Of a stretch of DNA of 57,648 nt, positions 1-8,497 are shown in pieces (the stretch's first letter is position 1; the number at the start of each line of letters is the position of its first letter). A program made the position numbers and the translations under genes. Under the pieces are notes generated by a model that searched no databases, was not told the DNA's origin, and was given only the letters and a program-made list of their open reading frames with translations. Source of the DNA: Flavobacteriaceae bacterium (lineage in GTDB: Bacteria > Bacteroidota > Bacteroidia > Flavobacteriales > Weeksellaceae); NCBI GenBank assembly GCA_030529185.1, contig JAUMXI010000003.1, forward strand, positions 1 through 57,648, in the 5' to 3' direction.

Positions 1-1341
1 TTTTCTTGGGTTTCAGGGCAGGAAATGGGAAAAAAATTGGAACAAGCCACAAAGGAATTTTTAAAAACTCCTGAAATGATTTCGGCGAATTTATCCTTTT
101 ATGTAGCAGATGATAAAGGAAGTTTAATTTATGAATACCAAGGAAATAAAGGACTTTCCACGGCAAGCACGCAGAAACTTTTCATGGCAACTACGGCGTT
201 GGCAGTTTTAGGCAAAGATTTCCGATATGAAACGAAATTGTTTTATACCAATGATGGCGATTTGGTTTTGTCTTCTCAGGGAGACCCTACTTTGGGAAGT
301 TGGAGATATGAGGAAACCAAACCCGAAAAAATTAAACAAAGTATTATTTATGCTATTAAAAATTTAGGGATTGATAGTATTGATGGTGATATTATAATAG
401 ATGATAGTTATTTTGATTTTCAAACGATACCAGGTGGTTGGGCTTGGAATGATATCGGGAATTATTATGGGGCTGGAACTTGGGGCGTGAATTGGCGAGA
501 AAATCAGTTTGATTTGCATATTAATGGAGGGAAAAACGAAGGCGATTTTACCAAAATTAAAGGTTTTTCTTACCCTTTGGTAAATCTGAATTGGGTGAAT
601 GAAGCCACTTCTCACAAGGGAAATGAGGATAAAAGCATTATTTACACAGCTCCGCTTTCCGAGGTGGCGTATATCAATGGTTCTTTGCCGATGGGTAAAA
701 CTACTACAATTTCGGGGGCGGTTCCTAATCCACCTTTGCAACTGGGGGTAGAATTGGCTCAATGGTTGAAAGAAAGTGGAATTTCATTTAATGGTAAAAT
801 CATCACGGCCTCTCAAGAATTGGCGAAAAAAGGGCAATTTACAGTTCCAAAAGGAAAGGAAATTTGGTTGCATCATTCTCCAAAAATGGAAAAAATCATC
901 TATTGGTTTATGAGAAAAAGCGTTAATCTTTATGGCGAAACGCTCGTGAAAACATTAGGAAAGGTTAAAAATAATAATCCTTCGTTTGGTAGTGGAATGC
1001 AGGTTTTAAAGAGTTTTTGGAAAGATAAAGGCATTCACCCAGCGATGATAAATTTCATTGATGGAAGTGGGCTCTCGCCTCAAAATTACGCTTCGGCAAA
1101 GGCAGAGGTTCAGGCTTTACTTTGGGCTAAAAAACAGGTTTGGTTCCCAGTTTTAGAGGAAAGTTTCCCAATTTATAATCAAATGAAAATGAAAAGTGGC
1201 ACGATAAAAGATGCCAAAGGTTATGTAGGATTTCATACTTCCAAAACGGGGAAAAAGTATATATTTGCAGTATTGGTGAATAACTATCACGGCAAAAATG
1301 TAAATGCCCAACTTTTTAAACTTTTGGATAATTTGAAATAG
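1..1341 (+). CDS. dacB: D-alanyl-D-alanine carboxypeptidase/endopeptidase, PBP4 (DacB) family, 5'-partial
   Basis: Periplasmic penicillin-binding protein of the S13 family that trims or cleaves peptide cross-links in peptidoglycan. The three active-site motifs are visible, counting from the ATG at 25: STQK (Ser48, Lys51), SVN near residue 304 and KSGT near residue 393, followed by a typical beta-strand C-terminus. The reading frame is open from base 1 to the ATG at 25 and encodes FSWVSGQE, which looks like the end of a signal peptide. The true start is therefore probably left of the window and the ATG at 25 internal. A hairpin terminator follows the stop. Family assignment is secure; the missing N-terminus is inferred. 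Confidence 0.9.
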   Translation, partial: FSWVSGQEMGKKLEQATKEFLKTPEMISANLSFYVADDKGSLIYEYQGNKGLSTASTQKLFMATTALAVLGKDFRYETKLFYTNDGDLVLSSQGDPTLGSWRYEETKPEKIKQSIIYAIKNLGIDSIDGDIIIDDSYFDFQTIPGGWAWNDIGNYYGAGTWGVNWRENQFDLHINGGKNEGDFTKIKGFSYPLVNLNWVNEATSHKGNEDKSIIYTAPLSEVAYINGSLPMGKTTTISGAVPNPPLQLGVELAQWLKESGISFNGKIITASQELAKKGQFTVPKGKEIWLHHSPKMEKIIYWFMRKSVNLYGETLVKTLGKVKNNNPSFGSGMQVLKSFWKDKGIHPAMINFIDGSGLSPQNYASAKAEVQALLWAKKQVWFPVLEESFPIYNQMKMKSGTIKDAKGYVGFHTSKTGKKYIFAVLVNNYHGKNVNAQLFKLLDNLK

Positions 1342-1353
1342 AAAAAAATGAGA

Positions 1354-1387
1354 GCCGTGTGCTTTGCAAAAAACACGGCACATTTTT
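1354..1387 (+). terminator. Rho-independent terminator after dacB
   Basis: GCCGTGT (1354-1360) pairs with ACACGGC (1373-1379) and is followed by a short T run (1383-1387). A second A/T-rich hairpin, GTGTTTT (1400-1406) with AAAACAC (1413-1419), and another T run at 1425-1430 lie just downstream and may back it up. Confidence 0.65.
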
Positions 1388-1471
1388 AAAAAAAGACGCG
1401 TGTTTTAAAAAAAAAACACACTTGTTTTTTGAAATGCGTAGTTTCATTGATGAAAAAATAATGTTTTGAGA

Positions 1472-2632
1472 ATGAAATCTTTTACTTCTTATTTTACCCG
1501 TTGGGGGGTGTTTCTCTTATTTACTTTCGTGGTAGTGGTCTTTGCTGGGGCGTCCATCGTTGTGATAGACCGATTTAAAAGGCAGGAAATTCAGAGGATA
1601 AAAGTCATTGCTACCTCTATGAAATTTTTGCAAGATGAGCAGGAGAATGATTCGCGAACTTTGGAGCTGATTTTAGCGATTTTAAAGGACAATAATTCCA
1701 TTCCTGTGATTTTAACCGATGAAAATAAAAAACCGATTTTGGAGATTGGGACTTACCGAAATATCCCCGAAGACATCACCAAAGACCCTAAAAAAGTAGA
1801 AAAACTCATTCAGAAAATGGAGCGTTCCTACGAACCTTTTTTGATAAAAATGCCCAACGGGAAAAATCAATATATTTTCTATTCCAATTCTAAACTTTTA
1901 GACCAATTGCAATATTATCCATTCGTTTTGGCTCTGTTTGTGGGTGGTTATTTGATGTTTTCTTTTCTGTTTTTTAGAACGATAAAAAGGAAGGAGGAAA
2001 ATATTCTCTGGGCTGGATTGGCAAAGGAAACGGCACACCAAATCGGTACCCCGCTGTCTTCTATGATGGGCTGGATTGAGATTCTAAAACTGGAGTATAA
2101 AGACAATGAGGGCGTGAAGGAAATCGGAAAAGACATACAGCGTTTGGCGGTGATTTCCGAGAGATTTTCTAAAATTGGGTCTGTCCCAGAGCTTAATGAA
2201 CTGAATTTAAAGGAAACTTTACAGCAAAATTACGATTATTTAAAACCCAGAATTTCCTCTCGTGTCGATTTTGAGCTGAACCTACCGAAAGAAGAAATTT
2301 TAATTCCTCATAGTAAGATTTTGATGAGTTGGGTAGTAGAAAATTTGGTAAAAAACGCCGTTGATGCAATGAAAGGGGAGGGGAGAATGGAGATTTTCTT
2401 ATTTGAAAAAGAGGGACAAATTATTTTAGACTTTAAGGATAATGGCTGCGGAATGTCCAAAAAGCAAATGCGAAATGCTTTCAAAACAGGTTATTCTACC
2501 AAAAAACGAGGTTGGGGCTTGGGCTTGTCTTTGGTGAAAAGAGTAGTGAGAGATTATCACAACGGAGACATTAAAATTCTCTCTTCCGAATTGGGAAAAG
2601 GGACAACTTTTAGAATTTATTTTAAAAATTAA
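1472..2632 (+). CDS. Two-helix membrane sensor histidine kinase (orphan)
   Basis: Sensor kinase of a two-component system. A TTG at 1466 is in frame, but the ATG at 1472 is the natural start and places the first membrane helix directly at the N-terminus (about residues 10-32). A second helix lies near 150-168, leaving an extracytoplasmic sensor segment of roughly 115 residues with no domain I recognise. The phospho-acceptor box has its His near residue 189 (ETAHQIGTPLS), followed by an N box (ENLVKNAVDAM), a G1 box (DNGCGM) and a G2 box (GWGLGLSLV). No response regulator is adjacent, so partner and signal are unknown. The 3' end overlaps the convergent phosphoesterase by 4 nt. Confidence 0.88.
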   Translation: MKSFTSYFTRWGVFLLFTFVVVVFAGASIVVIDRFKRQEIQRIKVIATSMKFLQDEQENDSRTLELILAILKDNNSIPVILTDENKKPILEIGTYRNIPEDITKDPKKVEKLIQKMERSYEPFLIKMPNGKNQYIFYSNSKLLDQLQYYPFVLALFVGGYLMFSFLFFRTIKRKEENILWAGLAKETAHQIGTPLSSMMGWIEILKLEYKDNEGVKEIGKDIQRLAVISERFSKIGSVPELNELNLKETLQQNYDYLKPRISSRVDFELNLPKEEILIPHSKILMSWVVENLVKNAVDAMKGEGRMEIFLFEKEGQIILDFKDNGCGMSKKQMRNAFKTGYSTKKRGWGLGLSLVKRVVRDYHNGDIKILSSELGKGTTFRIYFKN

Positions 2633-3849
2633 ACTTTATTTTGCAATTCTATTAGGGTGATTTCTGGGTAAATTCCTACTCTTCCGTGAAAACCTAACAC
2701 CCCAAAGCCTCTATTGATATAAAGGTATTTTCCGTTGCTTTTGTAAAGGTCTGCCCATTTGGAATAGCGATATTGCACTGGCGACCATTTTACATTTTTA
2801 AGGTCAATCCCAAACTGCATTCCGTGCGTATGCCCAGAAAGGGTTAATTGAATATTCGCAGGGTGATGCTTTACAATCCTATCAAAGTGAGTAGGGTCGT
2901 GCGACATCAGGATTTTAATGGTATCTTCTGGAAGTCCTTTACTGGCTTTGTCTAAATCTCCAAATTGAGGAAAAGGAGGTTCTCCCCAGTTTTCAACGCC
3001 TAAAAGGTAAATAGTTTCTCCGTTTTTTTCTAAAACTCTATGTTCGTTTCTTAAAACCTCAAACCCTGCTTCCTTTTGAAACTTAATGAGTTTCGGTACA
3101 TTTTGGTGCTTCTCCAAAATATTATCCCATCTGGCATAAATACCGTAATCGTGGTTTCCTAAAACAGAAAATTTTCCATCTTTTGCCTTAATTTGAGAAA
3201 ATAAAGGAATGAAAGGTTCAAATTCTTCGGCGTAATTATTCACCATATCGCCTGTAAATAAAACTAAATCAGCGTTTTGTTCATTGATTAAATCTATGGC
3301 GTGTTGTAGTTTGCTTGGGTTGTTAAAACTTCCGCTATGGACATCAGAAATTTGAACGATTGTATAACCTTCAAAACTTTTAGGGAGGTTTTCAAATTTT
3401 AGTTTAATTTTTCTTAGGGTATGCCTGTATTTTCCCCAAATAATTCCATCAACCACCAATCCTGATAGTAGAGCAGAAAGCCCTAAAGATAATTGCCCTA
3501 AAAACTTTCTCCTTTCGGGGTAATGATGAGTGGTTTTAGTAATTTTGTTGATAATGAATTGCCCAAAACGAAGTATATCATCTAACAATAAAAATAGGGT
3601 GATTAATACTTTTGGCAATAGAAAAATCATCGCCATAGAGAAAATAATGGAAATATTTTGAACTTTGAAATCAAATAAAAAATAAGAAATTATGATGTAG
3701 AATGTTGTTGTTATGCCTAAATAAACTTTTCTGACGGAAGATTTTTGGATAATAGTTTTTATCCCTTGATAAACATAAATTTCTAATAATATGAGTGATA
3801 CAATGATAAAAATAGGTTGAAAAGGCATATTTAGAGAAAAATACCACAT
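2629..3849 (-). CDS. Membrane-anchored metallophosphoesterase (YkuE/YaeI-like)
   Basis: Calcineurin-type phosphoesterase. About four hydrophobic segments in the first 110 residues, plus another near 118-140, anchor it in the inner membrane. The catalytic domain then shows the family metal ligands in order: DVH in QISDVHSG, GD in LFTGDMVNN, GNHD in VLGNHDYG, SHDP, and the final GHTHG. Related enzymes such as YaeI and YkuE act on phospholipid headgroups or lipid A precursors, but the substrate here cannot be read from sequence. It converges on the histidine kinase with a 4-nt overlap. The start at 3849 is the first ATG; one at 3828 is also possible. Confidence 0.87.
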   Translation of the reverse strand: MWYFSLNMPFQPIFIIVSLILLEIYVYQGIKTIIQKSSVRKVYLGITTTFYIIISYFLFDFKVQNISIIFSMAMIFLLPKVLITLFLLLDDILRFGQFIINKITKTTHHYPERRKFLGQLSLGLSALLSGLVVDGIIWGKYRHTLRKIKLKFENLPKSFEGYTIVQISDVHSGSFNNPSKLQHAIDLINEQNADLVLFTGDMVNNYAEEFEPFIPLFSQIKAKDGKFSVLGNHDYGIYARWDNILEKHQNVPKLIKFQKEAGFEVLRNEHRVLEKNGETIYLLGVENWGEPPFPQFGDLDKASKGLPEDTIKILMSHDPTHFDRIVKHHPANIQLTLSGHTHGMQFGIDLKNVKWSPVQYRYSKWADLYKSNGKYLYINRGFGVLGFHGRVGIYPEITLIELQNKV

Positions 3850-3894
3850 AAATTATTCACTTTTAAATTTATGTGGTAGTATTATTTAGATTTT

Positions 3895-4965
3895 TTATGA
3901 AGGCATTTTATAAACAAACGCATTGATATTCATCCCAGCTCCTACGGAACACATTACGATGTAAGCACCTTTTTCCAGGGTGTGTCCCTCCATTTTTCCT
4001 TTCATAATTAAGTCATACATTGTAGGCACACTGGCAACAGAGGTGTTTCCTAATTCTTGGATAACCATTGGGGTGATGTTGTGGTCATATTCCGTTTTTC
4101 CAAATAATTTATAAAGCCTTGGCAGAATGGCATAATCCATTTTTGCATTAGCTTGGTGGATTAATATTTTCTGAATATCATCAATGCCAATTCCCGCCGC
4201 ATCAATGGTTTCTTTAATTGCAGGTGGGACATTGGTTAAAACATACTCGTAAATTTTTCGCCCAGCCATACGGATATAGAGTTTGTTTGGGTCGTGGTTT
4301 TTATTGAGCGAACACGCCATATCAAGGTAAAATGTTTCGTCTTGATTATCGCAAATCGTAGCACAAGAAATCATACCTACATTTTCTTCGGTTGCTTTTA
4401 CCACTACGGCACCAGCTCCATCGGCGAAAATCATTTTGTTTCTGTCGTAAGGGTCAAGGGCTCGGCTTGGGGTTTCCGAACCCACCACCAAAATAGTTTT
4501 TGCTCTTCCTGCCTTGATGAGAGAGTCTGCTAAAATCATTCCTTCTACCCAACCTGGGCAACCGAAAATCATATCGTAATTAACGCATTTTCTGTTTTTT
4601 ATGCCTAATTTATTTTTAATTCTGGCAGACATAGATGGCATAAAACTGCTTACGCCATTCGTGTTGATTTCCCCAAAATTACTCGCACAAATAATATAAT
4701 CAATGCTTTCTCGGTCAATCCCTGCATCTTGGATTGCCAATTCAGAGGCTTTGTGGGCTATATCCGAATTGTTTTCATTATCGCTTACATATCTTCGGCG
4801 TTCTATTTCTGTAATTTCTACAAATTTCTTTACAATTTCTTCATTAGGTTTGTTTATGATTTCTCCATTTTCATCATAAAAAGTAGAATCTAAAAAATGT
4901 GTTCCATCTATGATGTTTTCTGGAATATAACTCCCTGAACCTATGATTACAGTATTTGGCATCAT
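3895..4965 (-). CDS. 3-oxoacyl-ACP synthase III family protein (FabH-like)
   Basis: Thiolase-fold condensing enzyme. The catalytic triad is complete: Cys136 in FGCPGW, His270 in IHQAN and Asn307 in LGNTS. The length of 356 residues is slightly above housekeeping FabH (about 320-335), and Bacteroidota often carry several paralogues used for branched fatty acids or secondary lipids. This may therefore be a paralogue rather than the initiating FabH. No acyl-carrier protein or other fab gene is adjacent. It lies 45 nt upstream of the phosphoesterase on the same strand, so the two may be co-transcribed. It diverges from the lipoprotein at 5133. Confidence 0.86.
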   Translation of the reverse strand: MMPNTVIIGSGSYIPENIIDGTHFLDSTFYDENGEIINKPNEEIVKKFVEITEIERRRYVSDNENNSDIAHKASELAIQDAGIDRESIDYIICASNFGEINTNGVSSFMPSMSARIKNKLGIKNRKCVNYDMIFGCPGWVEGMILADSLIKAGRAKTILVVGSETPSRALDPYDRNKMIFADGAGAVVVKATEENVGMISCATICDNQDETFYLDMACSLNKNHDPNKLYIRMAGRKIYEYVLTNVPPAIKETIDAAGIGIDDIQKILIHQANAKMDYAILPRLYKLFGKTEYDHNITPMVIQELGNTSVASVPTMYDLIMKGKMEGHTLEKGAYIVMCSVGAGMNINAFVYKMPS

Positions 4966-5051
4966 CTAATTTATTATTATGAATAGTGGCAAAGTTAAGA
5001 AATTTAAATTAATATAAAAAGAGAGTAAGGCTGTCTGTTTTGGTATAATAA

Positions 5052-5083
5052 TTGTAAAGAACAATATATTTTATGTATCTTTG
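5052..5083 (+). promoter_or_regulatory. Predicted Bacteroidota promoter for the lipoprotein at 5133
   Basis: TTG at 5052-5054, a 21-nt spacer and TATCTTTG at 5076-5083 fit the TTG/TTTG-N19-21-TAnnTTTG consensus. The expected transcript start near 5089 leaves a leader of about 44 nt. Confidence 0.6.
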
Positions 5084-5132
5084 TTATAGAAAAATTTAAT
5101 GTTATGATTTAAATTAAAAATATTTATATACA

Positions 5133-6320
5133 ATGAACAAAAAGATTATTTTATCCCTTGTATTAGCAATGAGCTTATTATTAGTAAGTTGTGGGAGAGA
5201 TGAAGCTTCTATTAAAAAGCCTAAAGAAGAAAAGCCTATAACACCTACAACTCCCAAAGACCCACCCCCTAACCCTTCGCCAGGGACTGAACCATCTAAA
5301 CCTGATACCCAGCCTAATCCAAGCCCTTCGCCCGAACCATCTCCAAGTCCTCAACCTTCTAATCCAGAGGAAAAGCCAAGTGAAGATGATTTGAGGCAAA
5401 GAACTTATACTAATAAATGGAAAGTAGGGCAAGATGTTTATATACAAAGAATAGATGTTGCAGACTTATATAATAATCCAGAGAAAATTACCATAAATGT
5501 TTTAAAAGAACTAGCGGTTTTTGAAACTCAAAATGGAAATAAAACAAAACATTATACCCTTACACAAGAGGAATTGTCTCATATAGAAATCTCAAATTTG
5601 AAGTATGATAGAGTAGGGAAGAGAATACTTTTTTCTACCAAATACAAAGGAAGCAAAAGTTTGGTAGAAAGCTCACTTCCTTATGATTATATTAAGTTTT
5701 ATGAAAGAAGAATCACCGTTAATACAGAATATGTGCGAAATCACTATATGAGAGGTACTTATCAGTTTTTTTCTATTGGAAATGTTTTAAATATTGATAC
5801 TAATATATTTGAAATAGGGAACACTACAAGCAAAATCAAATCTGATGGAGAAAATAAAATTGATGTGACGGTAGAGCTAAGTGATAAGAGAATCAAAGAC
5901 AATCTTCCGTTTAGAATTACGAAAGAAATTACAGGATTTAAAACTTTAGGAGATTTAGCAAATGATTTACAAATCGCCCCTTCTGCACAATTGAAGGAAA
6001 AACTAAAAGAAAAAATAAGTAAAATTAAAAATCAAAATAATGGGGATTTGACGGGATATCTAAAAAACTTCTTCAATAGCCAATGGAAAAACGAGTTCTT
6101 ACTAATGTCTTTCAAGTCTGGTGGAGAGTTAGAATGGAATGAAGATTCTACCGTATTACTACGAAGTGGTAGGTTAGATATTTATTTAGAAGACCCGAGG
6201 TTTATCCTTAAATCTGCCGTGTTGGAAGAGAAAAATCTTCGTATGACAGTGGAATTTCAACAAGCGAATGAACAGGCGATTAATAAAGAATACAGCTTTG
6301 TAGTTCCTGGAGTTAAATAA
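5133..6320 (+). CDS. Proline-rich lipoprotein of unknown function
   Basis: I do not recognise a family. The protein begins with a lipoprotein signal peptide whose lipobox is LVSC (Cys20). Residues about 30-85 form a low-complexity linker of Pro-Ser-Glu/Pro-Asn steps with several near-repeats of PSPEPSP type, followed by an acidic stretch (EEKPSEDD). A globular domain of about 300 residues follows, rich in charged and beta-type segments. The organisation suggests a surface or periplasmic lipoprotein held away from the membrane by a flexible stalk. It stands alone: its own promoter upstream and a very strong terminator downstream make it a single-gene unit. Function is unknown. Confidence 0.85.
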   Translation: MNKKIILSLVLAMSLLLVSCGRDEASIKKPKEEKPITPTTPKDPPPNPSPGTEPSKPDTQPNPSPSPEPSPSPQPSNPEEKPSEDDLRQRTYTNKWKVGQDVYIQRIDVADLYNNPEKITINVLKELAVFETQNGNKTKHYTLTQEELSHIEISNLKYDRVGKRILFSTKYKGSKSLVESSLPYDYIKFYERRITVNTEYVRNHYMRGTYQFFSIGNVLNIDTNIFEIGNTTSKIKSDGENKIDVTVELSDKRIKDNLPFRITKEITGFKTLGDLANDLQIAPSAQLKEKLKEKISKIKNQNNGDLTGYLKNFFNSQWKNEFLLMSFKSGGELEWNEDSTVLLRSGRLDIYLEDPRFILKSAVLEEKNLRMTVEFQQANEQAINKEYSFVVPGVK

Positions 6321-6332
6321 AACACTTAATTA

Positions 6333-6375
6333 AAATCGGCGACCTGAAAAGTTTTCAGGTCGCCGATTTGTTTTT
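6333..6375. terminator. Perfect 18-bp stem terminator, usable from both strands
   Basis: Bases 6333-6350 and 6352-6369 are exact reverse complements with a GC-rich core (GGCGACCTG), and the + side runs into a T-rich tail. It separates the lipoprotein from the convergent RNase E/G gene and carries A/T runs on both sides, so it may serve both. Confidence 0.88.
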
Positions 6376-6398
6376 CTTCTATTAATCTATTTCCTTGT

Positions 6399-7961
6399 TT
6401 AATAAGAATGATTCATCAATTCTTGTTTTTCGTCATTATACAATCGGTATTCCAAATATTTAAAGGAATCTCTCGGTATAATAGTCACCCACTTTCTGTA
6501 TTTCCATAACCATTTCATTCTAATACTTGTAAATAGCCCCTTGGTAAGATAAGCCTCCACAAAGGGATGAACATGGAGATACAATTTACTTTTCTCGTGA
6601 GTTAAATAATTTTTAATGGCTTCTTCCATTTGCTCTACGATCACTATCGGAGCACTGATTTCCCCTATATCATTAGGGTTCTCTTCTTTAGTATCTATCA
6701 CTTTTTCTGGGCGAACGCGTTGTCGGGTGATTTGTATCAACCCAAATTTGCTTGGTGGGAGTATTTTGTGCCGAGCTTTATCTCGTTTCATCTCTTCTTT
6801 CAGATGGTCGTAGAGTTCTTTTCTATGCTCGGTATTGGGCATATCAATGAAATCTACCACAATGATGCCTCCCATATCCCTAAGCCTTAATTGTCTTGCA
6901 ATTTCCGTTGCTGCAATTTTATTCACCAGCAAAGCATGGCTCTTATTGGCTTGATTTCCAAGTGAAATGTTATTCCCTGAATTCACATCTATCACATGGA
7001 GAGCTTCTGTGTGCTCTATCACCAAATAAGCCCCTTTGGAACTGGGGATATTGACATGTTTTCCGAAAGACTGCTTTAGTTGCTTTTCTACATTGTAATA
7101 TTCCAAAAGTGGAATGTGAGAGTCGTAGTATTGCACTATTTTTTTGCTTTCGGGGGAGATGACTTCCAGATAGTTCTGCATATCCTTTACCATCTGAGCA
7201 TCATCACAAATAATACTCACAAAATCTTGGTTGAAATTATCTCTCAAAATAGCCGAAGCTCTATCTTCTTCACTTAATACCTTTGAAGGTATTTTATTTT
7301 TCTGAATGTTCTTGAAGCAGTTGTTCCATTTTTCAATGAGAGAGTTCATATCATTGTGGAGTTCTGCTACTTTTTTACCTTCGGCTACGGTTCTGATGAT
7401 AACCCCAAATCCTTCTGGCTTAATGCTTTCTATCAAAGTTTTCAGCCTTGTTTTTTCTTGACTATCCTTTATTTTTTTTGAAACTGAAATTTTTTGGTCA
7501 AAAGGAATTAAAACCAAATAACGCCCTGTAAAGGAGATTTGTGTAGATACTCTCGCTCCTTTTGTAGAAATCGGCTCTTTTGTGATTTGCAGAAGGACTT
7601 CTTCACCTACGGATAGCACTTTGTCTATGCTTCCGTGCTTATTTATTTCCTCCTCTATGGGGAAAGACTTTAGGCTTGGTGTTTGGATTTTTTTATTTAA
7701 AATTCCTTTCAATAGGTTTTGGTAGGTCCTAAATTCTGGTCCTAAATCTTGATAATGCAAAAAAGCGTCTTTATCATATCCAATATTGACGAATGCTGCA
7801 TTAAGATTTGGGGCTAATCTTTTTACTTTCCCTACAAAAACATCTCCTACACCATAGTCGCTACTTTGTTCCTCCACATGGAGTTCAAAAAGTCTTCCGT
7901 CTTCTATAAGAGCAATTTTAGAAGCCTCATCTTCATAAGATATTATCAATTCTTTCTTCAT
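6399..7961 (-). CDS. rng: Ribonuclease E/G family endoribonuclease
   Basis: Single-strand-specific endonuclease for rRNA maturation and mRNA decay. The N-terminal S1-like domain is clear (residues about 35-75, GKVKRLAPNLNAAFVNIGY). The catalytic DNase I-like part shows both metal-binding aspartates, in HVIDVNSG and VVDFIDMP. The RQRVRPE segment is followed by EENPND where many relatives have a CPxC zinc-link. No cysteine occurs there, and the protein has only two cysteines (CFKN and CDDA). At 520 residues it is RNase G-sized, without a long scaffold tail. It lies downstream of the HU gene and a 30-residue basic protein on the same strand, but a terminator-like hairpin intervenes. Confidence 0.93.
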   Translation of the reverse strand: MKKELIISYEDEASKIALIEDGRLFELHVEEQSSDYGVGDVFVGKVKRLAPNLNAAFVNIGYDKDAFLHYQDLGPEFRTYQNLLKGILNKKIQTPSLKSFPIEEEINKHGSIDKVLSVGEEVLLQITKEPISTKGARVSTQISFTGRYLVLIPFDQKISVSKKIKDSQEKTRLKTLIESIKPEGFGVIIRTVAEGKKVAELHNDMNSLIEKWNNCFKNIQKNKIPSKVLSEEDRASAILRDNFNQDFVSIICDDAQMVKDMQNYLEVISPESKKIVQYYDSHIPLLEYYNVEKQLKQSFGKHVNIPSSKGAYLVIEHTEALHVIDVNSGNNISLGNQANKSHALLVNKIAATEIARQLRLRDMGGIIVVDFIDMPNTEHRKELYDHLKEEMKRDKARHKILPPSKFGLIQITRQRVRPEKVIDTKEENPNDIGEISAPIVIVEQMEEAIKNYLTHEKSKLYLHVHPFVEAYLTKGLFTSIRMKWLWKYRKWVTIIPRDSFKYLEYRLYNDEKQELMNHSY

Positions 7962-7999
7962 TTCTTTTGGCTTTTAAAAATTTTTTGTTTTTTCTACTA

Positions 8000-8037
8000 A
8001 ATAAAAATATAGCTGGGGCAAAAAACACCAACTATAT
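8000..8037 (-). terminator. Terminator or attenuator between the 30-aa gene and rng
   Basis: Bases 8007-8016 pair with 8028-8037 with one internal mismatch. On the minus strand the stem is followed by a run read as TTTTTATTT (8006 downwards). It would stop or attenuate transcription coming from the HU promoter before rng. Confidence 0.6.
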
Positions 8038-8053
8038 TCATACCTTTAAAAGA

Positions 8054-8146
8054 CTATTTTTTCTTTTTGTGTCTGTTTAGTCTTCTTCTTTTCTTTCTCT
8101 TGTGGGTAGCCACCTTATGTCTTTTTCTTTTTTTTCCGCTTGGCAT
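8054..8146 (-). CDS. 30-residue highly basic protein, probable small ribosomal protein (bS22/mS38-like)
   Basis: Translation from the ATG at 8144-8146 gives a 30-residue protein starting MPSGKKRKRHKVATHK and ending RHKKKK, with about two thirds Lys/Arg/His, then a TAG at 8054-8056. I recall nearly the same short sequence as strongly conserved across Bacteroidota. Its KRKRHK...KRKKRRR..RHKK pattern resembles the AURKAIP1/COX24 (mS38) motif and actinobacterial bS22. It could instead be one of the other tiny basic ribosomal proteins named for Bacteroidota (bL38 or THX type). It sits 32 nt downstream of the HU gene, so the two are probably co-transcribed. Reality of the gene is well supported; the exact ribosomal name is uncertain. 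Confidence 0.85.
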   Translation of the reverse strand: MPSGKKRKRHKVATHKRKKRRRLNRHKKKK

Positions 8147-8178
8147 AACTCTAAATTTTTATATTTTGTTATTACTAA

Positions 8179-8469
8179 TTATTTTACTTTCACTTTAGTT
8201 TTTACTCTTTCAGCAAATGTTTTAGAAGGTTTAAATGCTGGAATATTGTGAGCAGGGATTTGGATTGCTGTGTTTTTGGAAATGTTTCTTCCTGTTTTTG
8301 CAGCTCTTGTCTTAATGATGAAAGACCCAAAACCTCTCAAATATACATTTTCACCCTTATACATCGTTGCTCTGATTTCCTGCATAAACGCCTCTACGAT
8401 TTTCTGAGTTTCGTTTTTCTCCGTTCCTAACCTATTTGCTATCGCATTTACTAACTCTGCTTTTGTCAT
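8179..8469 (-). CDS. HU/IHF-family DNA-binding protein
   Basis: Small nucleoid protein that bends DNA as a dimer. The first residues match HU exactly in style (MTKAELVNAIANRLG), followed by a dimerisation region, the loop GFGSFIIKTRAAKTGRN, and the arm IPAHNIPAFKPSKTFAERV. The open frame continues 21 codons upstream to 8532, but the ATG at 8469 is the correct start: the extra residues do not fit the family, and the promoter box lies at 8498-8505. The mature length of 96 residues is typical. It diverges from mutY with interlocked promoters and precedes the 30-residue basic gene. Confidence 0.95.
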   Translation of the reverse strand: MTKAELVNAIANRLGTEKNETQKIVEAFMQEIRATMYKGENVYLRGFGSFIIKTRAAKTGRNISKNTAIQIPAHNIPAFKPSKTFAERVKTKVKVK

Positions 8470-8492
8470 TTCCTTTTTTGTTTTTATTTTTG
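8462..8492 (+). promoter_or_regulatory. Consensus promoter for mutY, overlapping the HU start codon
   Basis: TTTG at 8462-8465, exactly 19 nt, then TATTTTTG at 8485-8492: a perfect TTTG-N19-TAnnTTTG match. The upstream element overlaps HU codons 2-3. The expected start near 8498 places the mutY TTG at 8515 about 17 nt downstream. Confidence 0.72.
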
Positions 8493-8497
8493 GTGTG

